DNA of 64,000 bases, from assembly GCF_018831085.1 (NCBI RefSeq), contig NZ_JAGPNM010000002.1, positions 690,445 to 754,444 of the forward strand, given 5' to 3'. A model generated the notes under the pieces. That model had not been told where the DNA came from, searched no databases, and saw only the letters and a program-made list of their open reading frames with translations. This document shows positions 8,834 through 19,828 of this stretch, piece by piece. Both the position numbers and the translations under genes were made by a program. How positions within the stretch are numbered: the first letter of the stretch is position 1; each line of letters begins with the position of its first letter. Source of the stretch: Rheinheimera oceanensis. Lineage in GTDB: Bacteria; Pseudomonadota; Gammaproteobacteria; Enterobacterales; Alteromonadaceae.

Positions 8834-8873
8834 ACTGCCACTCCCAAAAGTGTTGAGCTAGAAAAGACAGGCT

Positions 8874-8910
8874 ATATAAGCATAAATACGAATTATTCTC
8901 AATGAGATAA
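8874..8910 (-). promoter_or_regulatory. fbpABC promoter with Fur-like operator
   Basis: On the minus strand, TTGAGA (8897-8902) and TTATAT (8874-8879) are separated by exactly 17 bp, a good sigma70 pair. The -35 lies inside an AT-rich dyad (8890-8910) containing TGAGAAT-A-ATT, close to the 7-1-7 Fur consensus TGATAAT-x-ATTATCA. A Fur site over the -35 of an iron-uptake operon is what established Fur regulation predicts. Confidence 0.68.
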
Positions 8911-8923
8911 GGGGCAGACAGAC

Positions 8924-8955
8924 AAAAAAAGGCCGTTAAATTTGCTTTAACGGCC
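8924..8955 (-). terminator. Rho-independent terminator of the TonB receptor / AztD operon
   Basis: An inverted repeat with arms GGCCGTTAAA and TTTAACGGCC (8931-8955) is followed on the minus strand by a run of seven T residues. It lies 40 bp beyond the stop of the gene at 8994 and insulates it from fbpA. Confidence 0.88.
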
Positions 8956-8993
8956 TTTGCTATAACGCTAAAACGAACTAATGTCTGGCGGTA

Positions 8994-10340
8994 TTAGTGA
9001 TCATGCGCTTCGGCAGGCTCAGCAATACCCAGCCATACCAGCTTATGCGGCATAAAATTAAGTTGCTTGGTTGCCACAACCTCGGCATCAGCCGTGTCTA
9101 CTGTCAGCAGTGTCCGGTCAATGGGGTTAATAACATAGACTTTGTCATCACTGGCAGAAATAGCCAGTTCAAACCGGCTGCCTTGTGGCATAGCGGTAAC
9201 ATCGGCAGTGGTTAGCTGAACTTTGGCCGCAAACTCAAACGCGGCTTCGCCGGTGCCTTCATGCTCATGGCCGTGATAGTTCAAAATGGTTAAATAACCC
9301 AAACTGTCCAGCAACACAAACTTACTGCCTTTGTCGGCAAAACCATAACCGGTTAGTGTTGCACCAGCTGTCGCTTGCCAGTCTATTAGTTGCATTTCGC
9401 CGTCGTGGGCGTGAATAGCAAAAGCACTGGTACCGGCAAAACCAACAAAGTGTCCGGCATGCATATTACCCACTAAAGTACCTATGCGCATGCTGCCGGT
9501 AATATCTGCAGTATTAGCCAGTTTGCTGGCAGTAAAGGTTGTGCCTGCCTGCTCTATCAGCAATACACCGTCGGTACAGCCAAAGCTGATAAAGTGTTCG
9601 TTTTGCGCGCTGCCATGCAAGCCAGGGCATAATTCGTCAAATACCAGTTCCTGGTGATAGTGGTCACCATGTTGCTCGTATACGGCTACTTTGTCTGGCA
9701 AGGTGGTTGCACTGTTGGCATCACGCACTGTTGATAACAGGTAATCACCGCGTGGCTGGGCTGCGCCGTGCATATTAACGCTGTAATTTAACACCGGATA
9801 ACCATTGCTGTCGGTAGTAATATCTGCGTCGGTAATTACCGCTACCGCAGCGGGCGTGCTGCTGGCGGCGTCACCGTCAAAAAACACCGCTAGCTGGCTG
9901 TCACTGGCGGTGATATGTGTTGGCCGGCTATTGCTTAAGACAAAGCTGACTAACTCAGGATCTTGCTGGTAGTCATGCAGGTGATCAACATGATCTTCCT
10001 GATACAGGCCGCCATCGATAAATTCGACTCTGTCCGTGGTGCGTTGTATTGCCAGCGCATAACGGTGCGCTGGCGATGCGGCCAGCGCTGATGGAATATC
10101 CGCCACAGCAAAACTGTCCAGCAGGCTGCCATCACTCAACTCGTAAACTGACAACAGGTTTGAATCTTTGGCAGAAATAACCAAACGACCAGCTGCGCTA
10201 ACGTCATCATGGTCATGATCGTGATCATCTTCCACCGGGATAGGATCTTTTTCGACAATATTGGTTGTGCTGTCACCACAGGCACTAAGTAAGGATGCAC
10301 CGATCAGCAAGGCTGCCAGGCTTAATTTTGTTTGTAACAT
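8994..10340 (-). CDS. AztD-like zinc metallochaperone lipoprotein (beta-propeller)
   Basis: The protein has a lipoprotein signal ending in LLSAC and an acidic His/Asp tract just after it (DDHDHDHDD), then about 400 residues of repeated beta-strand segments consistent with a seven-bladed propeller. Scattered HxH pairs (HVDHLHDY, HGDHYH, HGHEHEG) and a terminal HDH suit metal binding. This matches the AztD type of periplasmic zinc chaperone. I prefer the ATG at 10340 because AAGGAG lies 5 nt upstream; a GTG at 10346 is the longer alternative. It follows the TonB receptor by about 70 bp in one operon under the Zur-like sites at 12870-12912. AztD usually hands zinc to an AztC binding protein, but none is encoded here. 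Confidence 0.72.
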   Translation of the reverse strand: MLQTKLSLAALLIGASLLSACGDSTTNIVEKDPIPVEDDHDHDHDDVSAAGRLVISAKDSNLLSVYELSDGSLLDSFAVADIPSALAASPAHRYALAIQRTTDRVEFIDGGLYQEDHVDHLHDYQQDPELVSFVLSNSRPTHITASDSQLAVFFDGDAASSTPAAVAVITDADITTDSNGYPVLNYSVNMHGAAQPRGDYLLSTVRDANSATTLPDKVAVYEQHGDHYHQELVFDELCPGLHGSAQNEHFISFGCTDGVLLIEQAGTTFTASKLANTADITGSMRIGTLVGNMHAGHFVGFAGTSAFAIHAHDGEMQLIDWQATAGATLTGYGFADKGSKFVLLDSLGYLTILNYHGHEHEGTGEAAFEFAAKVQLTTADVTAMPQGSRFELAISASDDKVYVINPIDRTLLTVDTADAEVVATKQLNFMPHKLVWLGIAEPAEAHDH

Positions 10341-10408
10341 TACCACTCCTTGTTATAAGTAAAAGGTGCAACAGGCCAGGAACCAGAGTTAACCTGCTGC
10401 ACAAAAAA

Positions 10409-12802
10409 TCAAAAACTACCGCGTATACCCACGGCTACCGAGCGGCCGGGTAAAGGGGTTAAATCTTTTAAAAATGAGGTGTGTACCCGAGCTTCTTCGT
10501 CAGTCAGATTCTGGCCTTTGATATAAGCCGTTAACTGCTGGGGCCCCAAATCAAAGCGGTAACTGACACTGGCATCGAGCAACGTATAACCTGCTGTGGC
10601 TTGCTCCAGTTCAGACACTTTGTCTTGTTTAAAATAACGGGTAGCGCGTACATCAGCGCTTAGTGCATCCAGCTCGTAAGCCAGTTCTGCGGCCAGCCGC
10701 AGTGGTGGTGTGCGCGGCAGATCGCCGCCATCCTGGATCCGGGCCCGGATATAATCGCCCTGTAAGGTTAGTTTGAACGGATCATTAATCTGCCAGCTAA
10801 ACTGTGCCTCCAGGCCATGCAAGGTGACATCAGCAGTGGTAAACAGATACACCGGCAACTCGGCGTCGTGGCTATGGCCGTGGTCATCATCACCGTGGTC
10901 GTGGCCCCCGTGATCATGACCGGATTCGGCAAACAGGCCGGTATTTTTCTGGTAATAGTAGTTGTCTATGCGGTTGTAAAAGGCATTCAATACAAAACCG
11001 GTATTACCGCTGAATTTACGCAGCGTAATATCCAGGTTGTTCGCTACTTCCATTTCAATTGGCTGGGTGTTCAGCACAAACTCATCGTCATCCAGCACAA
11101 ACAAGGCTCCAACTTCATAAGAAGCTGTGCCGATATGTGCGCCAAACGATAATAATTCTGACGCTGCAGGCGCACGCTGTGAACGTGATACCGACAAACC
11201 AAGGTTATAGCCTTCGGTAAAATCCCACACTGTGCCGGCCGACACACTGTAAGGCGTAAAACGCTGGCTGACATCAAACACCCGGATAAACTCAGCACCG
11301 TGGTCATGATCGTGGCCATCGTCATCATGGCTATGGGCGCCAATATCAGGCAGCAACACATCGGCAGCGTCAATCGTTACCCGCTCTACCCGTGCACCTA
11401 ATTGCACTAACCAGGGGCCAAAATGCCGCTCTTCCATCCAGCCCAGTGCCAGCATTTGCGTTTCTGATGGCGGGGTAAACGCTTCTTCGCCCACAGCTTC
11501 AAAATCACTGAATTTATAATGCAAACTTAAGCCACCGCGCCAGTCCTGATAAGGCCGGTGTAACAGCTCCAACCGGGCTTCCTGGCTGCGGTTTTTAAAC
11601 CTAGTACCTACTGCTCCCCCTTCGATTTCGCTGTGCTCATAGTCGGTAAACGCCAACCGGGTATTTACTGTACGGATAAGGCCGGAGGAGAAGTTCAGCT
11701 CACTTAGCAACTGATAACGGTTTTGCGTTAAGTCAGCATAAACCTGCTCGTCGGCCGCGTGGTCATCGCCTTCTTCATGGCCACCATGCGAATGGCCGGG
11801 AATACCATATTCACGCTCTAAACGGCCGTAAGACCCCCCCACATAACCATTGTCGAGTAAATAACTCCCACCCAGGGTAAAACCTTTAGCGGTTGCAGCA
11901 CTGCTGGCTACACGACCTTTTACTGCGTCGTCATCCGGTTGTGCTTCAGCAAAGCCCGGAATACGGTAATCGTCGCTGTCGCGCCAGAAACCATCAACAT
12001 AGAGACCAATATTGTCAACGCCGGTAACCAGTGAACCTGCGGCCAGCTTTTCATTATTTACTGATTCACGCTGTAACATCCACTCGGCGCGGGTGCTATT
12101 GTTGGTAGGAATACGCTCATCTACTACGTTAACCACGCCGCCAATAGCACCGCTGCCGTAAAACAGCGTAGCCGGGCCACGTAGTACTTCAATCTGGGTA
12201 GCGGTGCTGGCCTCGCTTGCTACGCTGTGGTCAGGGCCAACGCGTGATGCATCACCGGCATCTAAGCCGTTTTGGGTAATTAAGACCCGCGGGCCATCCA
12301 AACCGCGGATAATAGGACTACTGGCAACGCCGCCATAAAAATTAGAATGCACGCCTACTTCGTTTTTAAGTGTATCGCCCAAGGTTCCGGCCTGACGCAT
12401 TTTCAGTGCATCACCGGCCAGTACACTGACCGGTATAGCCGACTCGGTGGCGGATGCATGAAACGGGCTGGCTTTTACATCTATCACTTCTATTGTGCTG
12501 TTAAGCAACATCAGGCTGACATTACTCAGCCCCTGCTGCGGCACAGTGAAATGGAAATTACGGTGAGCATAGCGCGGTGCTTCAATATGCAGCTCAGCAT
12601 CCTGCATTAGTAATTGGCTTACACTAAAGCGGCCAGCCTCGTCAGTAATGGTATGTTGGTTTTCACCCACCACCGTAACTTTAGCACCAGCCACAGGCTT
12701 GCCTGTGCTGTCGGTAACCACACCGGAAATAGACTCAGCACTTACCTGGCCGGATAACAGGCTACCAGCTACCAGACAGGCCACTATCGTTTTCTTAAAC
12801 AT
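10409..12802 (-). CDS. TonB-dependent outer-membrane receptor, ZnuD-like zinc uptake
   Basis: About 797 residues: a signal peptide ending SGQVSA, an N-terminal carboxypeptidase-regulatory-like domain (about 25-105), a plug with SPIIRGLDGPRVLI (about 110-235), and a 22-strand barrel ending in a terminal Phe. Three predicted extracellular loops carry clusters of His and Asp (around 325-345, 490-505 and 620-650; for example GHDHGDDDHGHSHD), the hallmark of ZnuD-type zinc receptors. The ATG at 12802 has GGGGAA upstream; an in-frame ATG at 12814 adds four residues. The first 19 nt of the promoter region lie next to two Zur-like dyads, supporting repression by zinc. Substrate is inferred from His loops plus context. 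Confidence 0.85.
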   Translation of the reverse strand: MFKKTIVACLVAGSLLSGQVSAESISGVVTDSTGKPVAGAKVTVVGENQHTITDEAGRFSVSQLLMQDAELHIEAPRYAHRNFHFTVPQQGLSNVSLMLLNSTIEVIDVKASPFHASATESAIPVSVLAGDALKMRQAGTLGDTLKNEVGVHSNFYGGVASSPIIRGLDGPRVLITQNGLDAGDASRVGPDHSVASEASTATQIEVLRGPATLFYGSGAIGGVVNVVDERIPTNNSTRAEWMLQRESVNNEKLAAGSLVTGVDNIGLYVDGFWRDSDDYRIPGFAEAQPDDDAVKGRVASSAATAKGFTLGGSYLLDNGYVGGSYGRLEREYGIPGHSHGGHEEGDDHAADEQVYADLTQNRYQLLSELNFSSGLIRTVNTRLAFTDYEHSEIEGGAVGTRFKNRSQEARLELLHRPYQDWRGGLSLHYKFSDFEAVGEEAFTPPSETQMLALGWMEERHFGPWLVQLGARVERVTIDAADVLLPDIGAHSHDDDGHDHDHGAEFIRVFDVSQRFTPYSVSAGTVWDFTEGYNLGLSVSRSQRAPAASELLSFGAHIGTASYEVGALFVLDDDEFVLNTQPIEMEVANNLDITLRKFSGNTGFVLNAFYNRIDNYYYQKNTGLFAESGHDHGGHDHGDDDHGHSHDAELPVYLFTTADVTLHGLEAQFSWQINDPFKLTLQGDYIRARIQDGGDLPRTPPLRLAAELAYELDALSADVRATRYFKQDKVSELEQATAGYTLLDASVSYRFDLGPQQLTAYIKGQNLTDEEARVHTSFLKDLTPLPGRSVAVGIRGSF

Positions 12803-12869
12803 CTTATTCCCCATAAATACACACGCATCGCAACTGCAACAAAGCGCAGCAGCATTTGACGGCCTAATT

Positions 12870-12912
12870 GTTATGTTATAACATCTTCCAACTTTTTGTT
12901 ATGTTATAACAT
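12870..12912. promoter_or_regulatory. Two Zur-like operator dyads in a divergent promoter region
   Basis: The 15-mer GTTATGTTATAACAT occurs twice, at 12870-12884 and 12898-12912, exactly 28 bp apart, between the divergent TonB receptor and MerC-like genes. Each contains the perfect dyad ATGTTATAACAT, the core of gammaproteobacterial Zur operators. With zinc-type genes on both sides, these probably control both operons. Confidence 0.82.
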
Positions 12913-12983
12913 TATTTATCGCTATTGCAACGCTGACAGGCAAATAAGGTTGTTTTGCCCCAGCGACTTACCAAAGGAAGCTT

Positions 12984-13344
12984 ATGAAAGATCTTATTGC
13001 CGCCGCCTTATCAGGTTTGTGCGTGGTGCACTGTATAACTACACCACTGTTACTGGCGCTGGGCAGCTCGGGCTTGCTGCTGGGTGTATTTAGTTCAGAA
13101 TGGTTTCATTACCTGATGTTACTGCCCATCAGCGCCATGCTGGCCTGGAGTCTGCCCGGTGGCTGGTGTGTACACCGCCGTAAAACCCCTTTTGTACTCG
13201 GGCTTAGTGGCTTTTTATTATTAATTGCCTCGCTATTTTCCGGTCATGATGCCGAGGCTGCATTGGCGGTTACTGGCGGCTTACTGTTAATTGGCGCCCA
13301 TTTGTACAACAGAAAACTGCTCCATAACCTACAGGTCGCTGAAC

Positions 13345-13358
<14 letters not shown>
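12984..13358 (+). CDS. MerC-domain small membrane protein
   Basis: A 124-residue inner-membrane protein with four hydrophobic segments (about residues 5-30, 40-57, 67-85, 90-108). The first carries [10 protein letters not shown], the Cys-x-x-His-Cys motif of the MerC family, originally described as mercuric-ion transporters. MerC-domain proteins without other mer genes are often found in zinc-responsive clusters. Here it is the first gene downstream of the Zur-like sites and overlaps the start of the COG0523 GTPase by 14 nt. A role in zinc or other soft-metal handling is inferred; no mercury-resistance gene is nearby. Confidence 0.78.
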
Positions 13359-14561
<1,203 letters not shown>

Positions 14562-14565
<4 letters not shown>

Positions 14566-14837
14566 GTGCTTTATCGTTTTCTGAATTTAAACCGCTAAAC
14601 AATCTTCCGGCGCGTCAGCTTAGCGATAACAGCGCCGACGTATTGCCACAGATATTTGCCCCCGATATCAATCTGGTGAGTTGGCAGCGCGCGGCAGATC
14701 CGCTGATTAGCGCCTACTGTGCCGGCCTTACGCTGGCAATGCCGTTAAAACGTATTGTTAATATAGATACCGTACAAAGCGATATTGCCGCAGCATTACC
14801 AAGAGTATTACTGACGCTGGACCCAATATATCGCTGA
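14562..14837 (+). pseudogene. Truncated DUF1826 protein
   Basis: The frame starts at an ATGA overlap with zigA and encodes 91 residues. The opening, including DINLVSWQR near residue 40, matches the N-terminal half of DUF1826 proteins, which travel with COG0523 GTPases in zinc regulons and are normally about 200 residues long. The frame stops after LDPIYR, and a terminator begins only 15 bp later, so the C-terminal half, where the family's conserved His residues lie, is gone. It may be a decayed gene or a retained N-terminal fragment. Confidence 0.62.
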
Positions 14838-14851
14838 CTGAACCAAATGCA

Positions 14852-14875
14852 AAAAGCCGCTTGGCAGCGGCTTTT
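14852..14875. terminator. Bidirectional terminator between zinc cluster and rraB
   Basis: AAAAGCCGCT and AGCGGCTTTT form a perfect 10-bp stem with loop TGGC. A/T tracts on both sides allow it to serve the zigA operon (plus) and rraB (minus), which converge here. Confidence 0.88.
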
Positions 14876-14891
14876 GGTCAGGCGTTAACTG

Positions 14892-15263
14892 TTACTCTTC
14901 ATCATCGTCCAGATCCAGTTCGTCTTCGTCACCTTCAAAGTAGGTGCCCCAGCCGTCGTACTCAACTTTATGCTTGTGCGCCAGCTCTTCTAATTTAATG
15001 GCATCAGCAACAATGCTATCTGCATCCAGAGGCTGTTCACGAATAGCGTCAAACACCCAGGCGCTGCCGCCTTCTTCAAACTCGACTTCTTCGGCATCAG
15101 TTACTTCATAGCCCAGCTTAAACAGCTCTACCGCCAGCTTTTCCAGCTTGGCGAAGTCTTTGTCGTAAAAGTGATGCTCAATAGTGTAAAGCGCATCCGG
15201 ATCGCTGCCATCTTCTAATAAGGCGGCGATGGTGTCTTCGGTAAATTCCTGCCAGTTTTCCAT
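14892..15263 (-). CDS. rraB: Regulator of RNase E activity RraB
   Basis: From the ATG at 15263 the product is 123 residues, starting [12 protein letters not shown] and ending in a strongly acidic tail ([12 protein letters not shown]). This matches RraB, a cytoplasmic protein that binds the C-terminal scaffold of RNase E and inhibits cleavage of a subset of RNAs; the E. coli protein is slightly longer. A longer in-frame reading up to 15368 runs into plsC and is not credible. The gene follows plsC by 4 nt on the same strand, so the two are probably co-transcribed. Confidence 0.9.
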   Translation of the reverse strand: MENWQEFTEDTIAALLEDGSDPDALYTIEHHFYDKDFAKLEKLAVELFKLGYEVTDAEEVEFEEGGSAWVFDAIREQPLDADSIVADAIKLEELAHKHKVEYDGWGTYFEGDEDELDLDDDEE

Positions 15264-15267
15264 AAAA

Positions 15268-16014
15268 TTACTCTTTAGCTGCAATATTTCTGGCAGTGTA
15301 GTCGTTGCCCAGTTCGCTATCAAGTAAAGCGATTTTCTGTAGCATCTGTTGGTGGGTATTTTCGGCAAACTGGCGGATATTAAGTTGCTCTGCCGGCAGT
15401 TCCAGAGGCGCCATCAGCTCTACAATCACTTTGCCGTTGTTCCAGCGGTTTAGCTTAAACTGACTGTGGGTGCTGCTCATGCATACCGGCACCAGAGGCA
15501 CCTTTGCTTCCAGCGCAATGTGAAAAGCACCGGCTTTAAACGGCAATAAACCGCGGCCGTAACTGCGCGTACCTTCAGGGAACATCCATACCGAGATACT
15601 ATCACGGCTGATACGCTCGGCTGCGCCCAGCATAGCGCCCAAAGCGCGGCTTTTATTTTGCCGGTCTATCAGTATATTGCCGCTCAGCCAGTACAACTGG
15701 CCAAAAAACGGGATGTACTTCAGGCTTTTTTTTCCAATAGTGACTGTACGTGGTTGTACCCCATTACTAATAGTGAATAAATCGAGGTTATTCTGGTGGT
15801 TAGCAATATAAACATAGGGTTTACCAGGCTCGATAGCTTCATGGCGGCGAACTTCAACACTAATACCGCAAATACGTGACATCCAGCCATACCAACGGGA
15901 AAATACATAAACATTATTCGGATGAAATGGCCGCACCAGACAAATAAGTAACCCCGCCAGGGTGCTGATAATAAAAAACAGCACCAATAAAATTAACCTT
16001 ACTACCGCTATCAC
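15268..16014 (-). CDS. plsC: 1-acyl-sn-glycerol-3-phosphate acyltransferase
   Basis: PlsC transfers an acyl chain to the 2-position of lysophosphatidic acid to make phosphatidic acid at the inner membrane. An N-terminal membrane helix (about residues 2-25) is followed by the HX4D catalytic motif NHQNNLD and the substrate-binding motif FPEGTRS. I choose the GTG at 16014 (248 residues) because GGAG lies 7 nt upstream and the helix then starts at the N terminus as in known PlsC. A GTG at 16059 would add 15 residues and sit beside the parC terminator. Confidence 0.9.
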   Translation of the reverse strand: MIAVVRLILLVLFFIISTLAGLLICLVRPFHPNNVYVFSRWYGWMSRICGISVEVRRHEAIEPGKPYVYIANHQNNLDLFTISNGVQPRTVTIGKKSLKYIPFFGQLYWLSGNILIDRQNKSRALGAMLGAAERISRDSISVWMFPEGTRSYGRGLLPFKAGAFHIALEAKVPLVPVCMSSTHSQFKLNRWNNGKVIVELMAPLELPAEQLNIRQFAENTHQQMLQKIALLDSELGNDYTARNIAAKE

Positions 16015-16059
16015 TGCTATCTCCGCTTTACCGCCACAGGCAGTTGTTGTCACCGGCAC

Positions 16060-16086
16060 AAAAAAGGCGCCGTAAAAAAGGCGCCC
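16060..16086 (-). terminator. parC terminator
   Basis: Two GGCGCC arms (16066-16071 and 16080-16085) flank an A/T loop and are followed on the minus strand by a T tract. It sits between the parC stop and plsC. Confidence 0.65.
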
Positions 16087-16098
16087 AGTATAGCGGCT

Positions 16099-18387
16099 TT
16101 ACTCGGTACTGCTGGTTTGATCACTGCTGGCTTCGGCTCCCTGGTTAACCAGTACTTCATCAATACGCTGTAAGCCCCGTGGTAACTTATTGCCACGCCG
16201 GCCACGTTCACCATGGTAATGCGCTAAATCGTCTGCTTTTAGCCCTAATTTACGCTTACCCGCCACTAAGGTAACGCTGCCATCTGCCGGCACTATCGCC
16301 AACTGACAAACGTACTCTTCACGGCTGGCAGCCCGGGCCGATGGTATAGACATCAGCTTATTGCCTTTACCTTTACTTAATTTGGGCAGGTCGGCAACCG
16401 GGAATACCAGCATGCGGCCTTCATTAGAAATACACAACACCAGATCCGTTTCAGGCTGCTTTACCACTAACGGCGGCAGTACTTTAGCCCCCACCGGTAA
16501 ACTTAGCACTGCTTTACCGGCTTTATTACGGCTGAGTAAATCACTATATTCGGCAACAAAACCATAACCGGCGTCAGACGCCAACAACAACGCCTGTTTT
16601 TCATCGCCCAGTAACACATGATCAAAGCTCTCTCCTGCCACCACAGCAAAGCGGCCACTTAAAGGCTCGCCCTGGCCGCGGGCAGAAGGCAGTTCGTGCG
16701 CTTCAGTGGCAAAACTGCGCCCGGAAGAGTCTATAAATACCGCCATCTGGTTTGACCGCCCTGTTGCCAGGGCCTTGAAAGCATCACCGGCCTTGTAACT
16801 CAGGGCATTGCCATCAACGTCATGGCCTTTGGCACAGCGTACCCAACCTTTTTCCGACAACACTACGGTAACCGGTTCACTGGGTAGCAGCTCTTTTTCA
16901 CTTAACGCTTTGGCTTCACCGCGCATAACTATGGGGCTGCGGCGCTCATCACCATATTTTTCAGCATCGGCTAACAGCTCGTCACGAATGAGTTTGGTCA
17001 GCTTTTTCTCTGAGCCTAAAATGCTTTGCAATTTGTCCCGCTCTTTGGCCAGTTCGTCCTGCTCGCCACGGATCTTCATTTCTTCCAGTTTGGCTAAATG
17101 GCGTAACTTCAGCTCTAAAATGGCTTCAGCCTGGCGTTCTGTAACGCCAAAAAAGGCTATCAACTCGGCTTTAGGATCGTCAAAGGTACGGATAATACGG
17201 ATCACATCGTCGATATTTAAAAAGGCAATTAATAAACCTTCCAGTACGTGCATACGATCCAGCACTTTATCCAAGCGGTGCTGCAAACGCCGGCGCACAA
17301 TGTCACGGCGGAATGTTAACCATTCGGTCAGAATTTCCAGCAGGTTTTTTACCCGTGGCCGTTGGTCCAGGCCAAGAATATTAATATTAACCCGGTAGCT
17401 TTTTTCCAGGTCGGTGGTAGCAAACAGATGCTGCATTAACTGTTCAACATCAATACGGTTAGAACGCGGCACTATCACAATACGGGTTGGATTTTCGTGA
17501 TCCGATTCATCGCGTAAGTCGCTGACCATGGGCAGTTTTTTTGCCTGCATCTGCGCGGCTATCTGCTCCAGCACCTTAGAACCCGACGTTTGATGCGGCA
17601 ATGCCGTGATCACAATATCACCGTCTTCCTGGCTGTACACTGCGCGCATTTTTACACTGCCACGGCCGGTTTCATAAATGGCAGCAAGATCAGCTGCCGG
17701 GCTGATAATTTCAGCATCAGTCGGGTAGTCCGGGCCTTTTACATATTGCATTAAGTCCGTTACGCTGCTGTGCGGGTTATCCAGCAAAGCAGCACAGGCA
17801 TGGGCTATTTCACGCGCGTTGTGTGGCGGTATATCTGTCGCCATACCCACGGCGATACCGGTAATACCGTTCAGCAATATGTGCGGCAGGCGTGCCGGCA
17901 GTACTTTTGGTTCTTCCAGCGTGCCGTCAAAGTTCGGTAGCCAGTCGGTAGTACCGGCGCCAAGCTCAGACAACAGCACTTCGGAGAAGCGCGATAACTT
18001 GGCTTCGGTGTAACGCATCGCAGCGAAAGATTTCGGATCGTCCGGCGCCCCCCAGTTACCCTGACCGTCAACCAGCGGATAACGGTAAGAGAACGGCTGA
18101 GCCATCAATACCATAGCTTCGTAGCAGGCACTGTCGCCGTGTGGATGAAATTTACCCAGTACGTCACCGACAGTACGGGCAGACTTTTTATATTTAGCCA
18201 GATGCGACAAACCCAGCTCAGACATGGCATAAACAATACGCCGCTGTACCGGTTTTAACCCATCACCTATATGTGGTAAGGCACGGTCCATAATAACGTA
18301 CATGGAGTAATTTAAGTAAGCTTCTTCGGTAAAACGACGCAGTGGTAACTGCTCAACACCATCTTGTGAAATTACGGTTTCTGTCAT
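16099..18387 (-). CDS. parC: DNA topoisomerase IV subunit A
   Basis: A 762-residue subunit that cuts and rejoins DNA during chromosome decatenation. The winged-helix/tower core contains the catalytic Tyr in [10 protein letters not shown], and the C-terminal beta-pinwheel fills the last third. The quinolone-resistance region reads [11 protein letters not shown], with the Ser and Glu equivalent to E. coli Ser80 and Glu84, i.e. the unmutated form. Length matches E. coli ParC (752). It lies downstream of parE on the same strand with one TPR gene between them; that gene's stop is 3 nt from the parC start. Confidence 0.97.
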   Translation of the reverse strand: MTETVISQDGVEQLPLRRFTEEAYLNYSMYVIMDRALPHIGDGLKPVQRRIVYAMSELGLSHLAKYKKSARTVGDVLGKFHPHGDSACYEAMVLMAQPFSYRYPLVDGQGNWGAPDDPKSFAAMRYTEAKLSRFSEVLLSELGAGTTDWLPNFDGTLEEPKVLPARLPHILLNGITGIAVGMATDIPPHNAREIAHACAALLDNPHSSVTDLMQYVKGPDYPTDAEIISPAADLAAIYETGRGSVKMRAVYSQEDGDIVITALPHQTSGSKVLEQIAAQMQAKKLPMVSDLRDESDHENPTRIVIVPRSNRIDVEQLMQHLFATTDLEKSYRVNINILGLDQRPRVKNLLEILTEWLTFRRDIVRRRLQHRLDKVLDRMHVLEGLLIAFLNIDDVIRIIRTFDDPKAELIAFFGVTERQAEAILELKLRHLAKLEEMKIRGEQDELAKERDKLQSILGSEKKLTKLIRDELLADAEKYGDERRSPIVMRGEAKALSEKELLPSEPVTVVLSEKGWVRCAKGHDVDGNALSYKAGDAFKALATGRSNQMAVFIDSSGRSFATEAHELPSARGQGEPLSGRFAVVAGESFDHVLLGDEKQALLLASDAGYGFVAEYSDLLSRNKAGKAVLSLPVGAKVLPPLVVKQPETDLVLCISNEGRMLVFPVADLPKLSKGKGNKLMSIPSARAASREEYVCQLAIVPADGSVTLVAGKRKLGLKADDLAHYHGERGRRGNKLPRGLQRIDEVLVNQGAEASSDQTSSTE

Positions 18388-18390
18388 AGC

Positions 18391-19797
18391 TTATCCTGTC
18401 TGCTCTGAGGCATTACCGGCTACAGAGCGGTTTTTCGCTTTATGCCGGGTGAGTTGCCACAGCAATAAAATCAGTAATATTAACGTTGAACAGCCCAGAA
18501 TGCCGAGCCACAACAGCTGCACCTGGCGTTCGCGCTCAGCCTGGTTTAGCCGCAGCGCTTTTAGTTCATTATCCTGCACCAGCAAGCGGTTGCGTTGCTG
18601 TTGTTGTTCGTGATCAAAGTTAAGCCGCATTTGCTCTATCGCCAGCTCATTCTCTTTGTTACGCACATTCTGAAACAGTAAAACAAAATCATGCAGTTGC
18701 CGGTAAGCCCGGTCAAACTGGCCCTGTTCAGCCTGTAGCTCGGCTTTTAAATACATAATACCAAGCCGGATTGGGCTATCATCTTCAACCCCATCATTGT
18801 TTAAGCTTTGCTCAGACAGGATTAACTGCTGCATAGCCAGCGAGCTTTGTTTTAATTTCTGATAAATAAGCGCTTTTTCGTAATAATGAGTAGCAATATG
18901 TGCTTTGGACTGCAACTGCGGCAGATACTCCTCTGCTTTGGCAATATAACTTAGTGCTGCATCACCGCTGTTACTCTGGCTACTGGTGATCGCCAGACCA
19001 AGATAGGCATGATACAAATTCACCTTATCTTGCGACTGCTGACTTTTTTGCAGCATTTTATTGTAGTGTTGCAGTGATAATTCGTACTGCTCTAAAAAGC
19101 CGTAGGTACGGGCCAGATTAAACAATACGGTGATTTGATTTTTCTGCCAGCCCAGTTGTTCATATAATGTCAGCGCGGTTTGCAGCAACGGGATACCGTC
19201 TTTCTCGTAAGCCAGTGACGCATAAAGTAACCCCAGTTCGGCGTTAGCTTCGGCCAGCACCTCGGTATCATCCAGCCGTTGTGCGCGCTGATAGGTATCT
19301 TTTAACAACGCCAGCGCCTGCTGGTTCTGGCTCCGGTTGCTAAACACTGCAGCCTGATTAATCTGGCCGAGCAAGATAAGTTTTTCATCATCAAGCAGAG
19401 TAGCCAGTGCTATACCCTGTTCATAATGCTGCAAAGCGCTGGTATCGTCGGCCTGCATTTCTCTGGCAAAGCCCAGCGTATATAACAGCTCCACTTTAGA
19501 CAATGATTGCAACTCACCTAACAAGGCCAGCCCTTGCTCTGCCGCTTGCTGCTGCTCCTGATGCCGGCCCAGTGCGGCAAACAGTGCAGCTTGTTCGGCA
19601 TACCACTGCGCCTGCACCGGCTCAGGTAAGCCAGGCAAATCGGCCTGGTGTTGCTGCAGTAGCGCCAGCATCTGTTCTGGCTGCTGGCGTTTCTGTTCAA
19701 CCACCTGCTGCAACCAGCCAGGTAGTGGTGCACTATACAATCCCTGACTAAACAACAGAGCACTGCCCAGAAGTATTACTGTAATGTGTTTTGTCAC
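18391..19797 (-). CDS. Periplasmic TPR protein with C-terminal membrane anchor
   Basis: The 468-residue product has a signal peptide (about 1-22, ending LYSA), then repeated helical TPR units from about residue 60 to 350 (for example ALQHYEQGIALA, ALTLYEQLG, SLQHYNKMLQ), a Gln/Arg-rich coiled coil (about 375-425), one membrane helix (about 428-450) and a short basic cytoplasmic tail. The layout equals the sensor half of tetratricopeptide-type diguanylate cyclases and histidine kinases, but no output domain follows. It lies between parE and parC with very short gaps, so it is probably co-transcribed with topoisomerase IV genes. Function unknown. Confidence 0.78.
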   Translation of the reverse strand: MTKHITVILLGSALLFSQGLYSAPLPGWLQQVVEQKRQQPEQMLALLQQHQADLPGLPEPVQAQWYAEQAALFAALGRHQEQQQAAEQGLALLGELQSLSKVELLYTLGFAREMQADDTSALQHYEQGIALATLLDDEKLILLGQINQAAVFSNRSQNQQALALLKDTYQRAQRLDDTEVLAEANAELGLLYASLAYEKDGIPLLQTALTLYEQLGWQKNQITVLFNLARTYGFLEQYELSLQHYNKMLQKSQQSQDKVNLYHAYLGLAITSSQSNSGDAALSYIAKAEEYLPQLQSKAHIATHYYEKALIYQKLKQSSLAMQQLILSEQSLNNDGVEDDSPIRLGIMYLKAELQAEQGQFDRAYRQLHDFVLLFQNVRNKENELAIEQMRLNFDHEQQQQRNRLLVQDNELKALRLNQAERERQVQLLWLGILGCSTLILLILLLWQLTRHKAKNRSVAGNASEQTG

Positions 19798-19828
19798 CGT
19801 TATAGCGCCTTATTATTGTTACTGCAGC

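Noticed and set aside
10800..11310. Tandem DNA repeats in the TonB receptor gene
   Set aside because: These are His/Asp codon clusters in surface loops, not exact DNA repeats.
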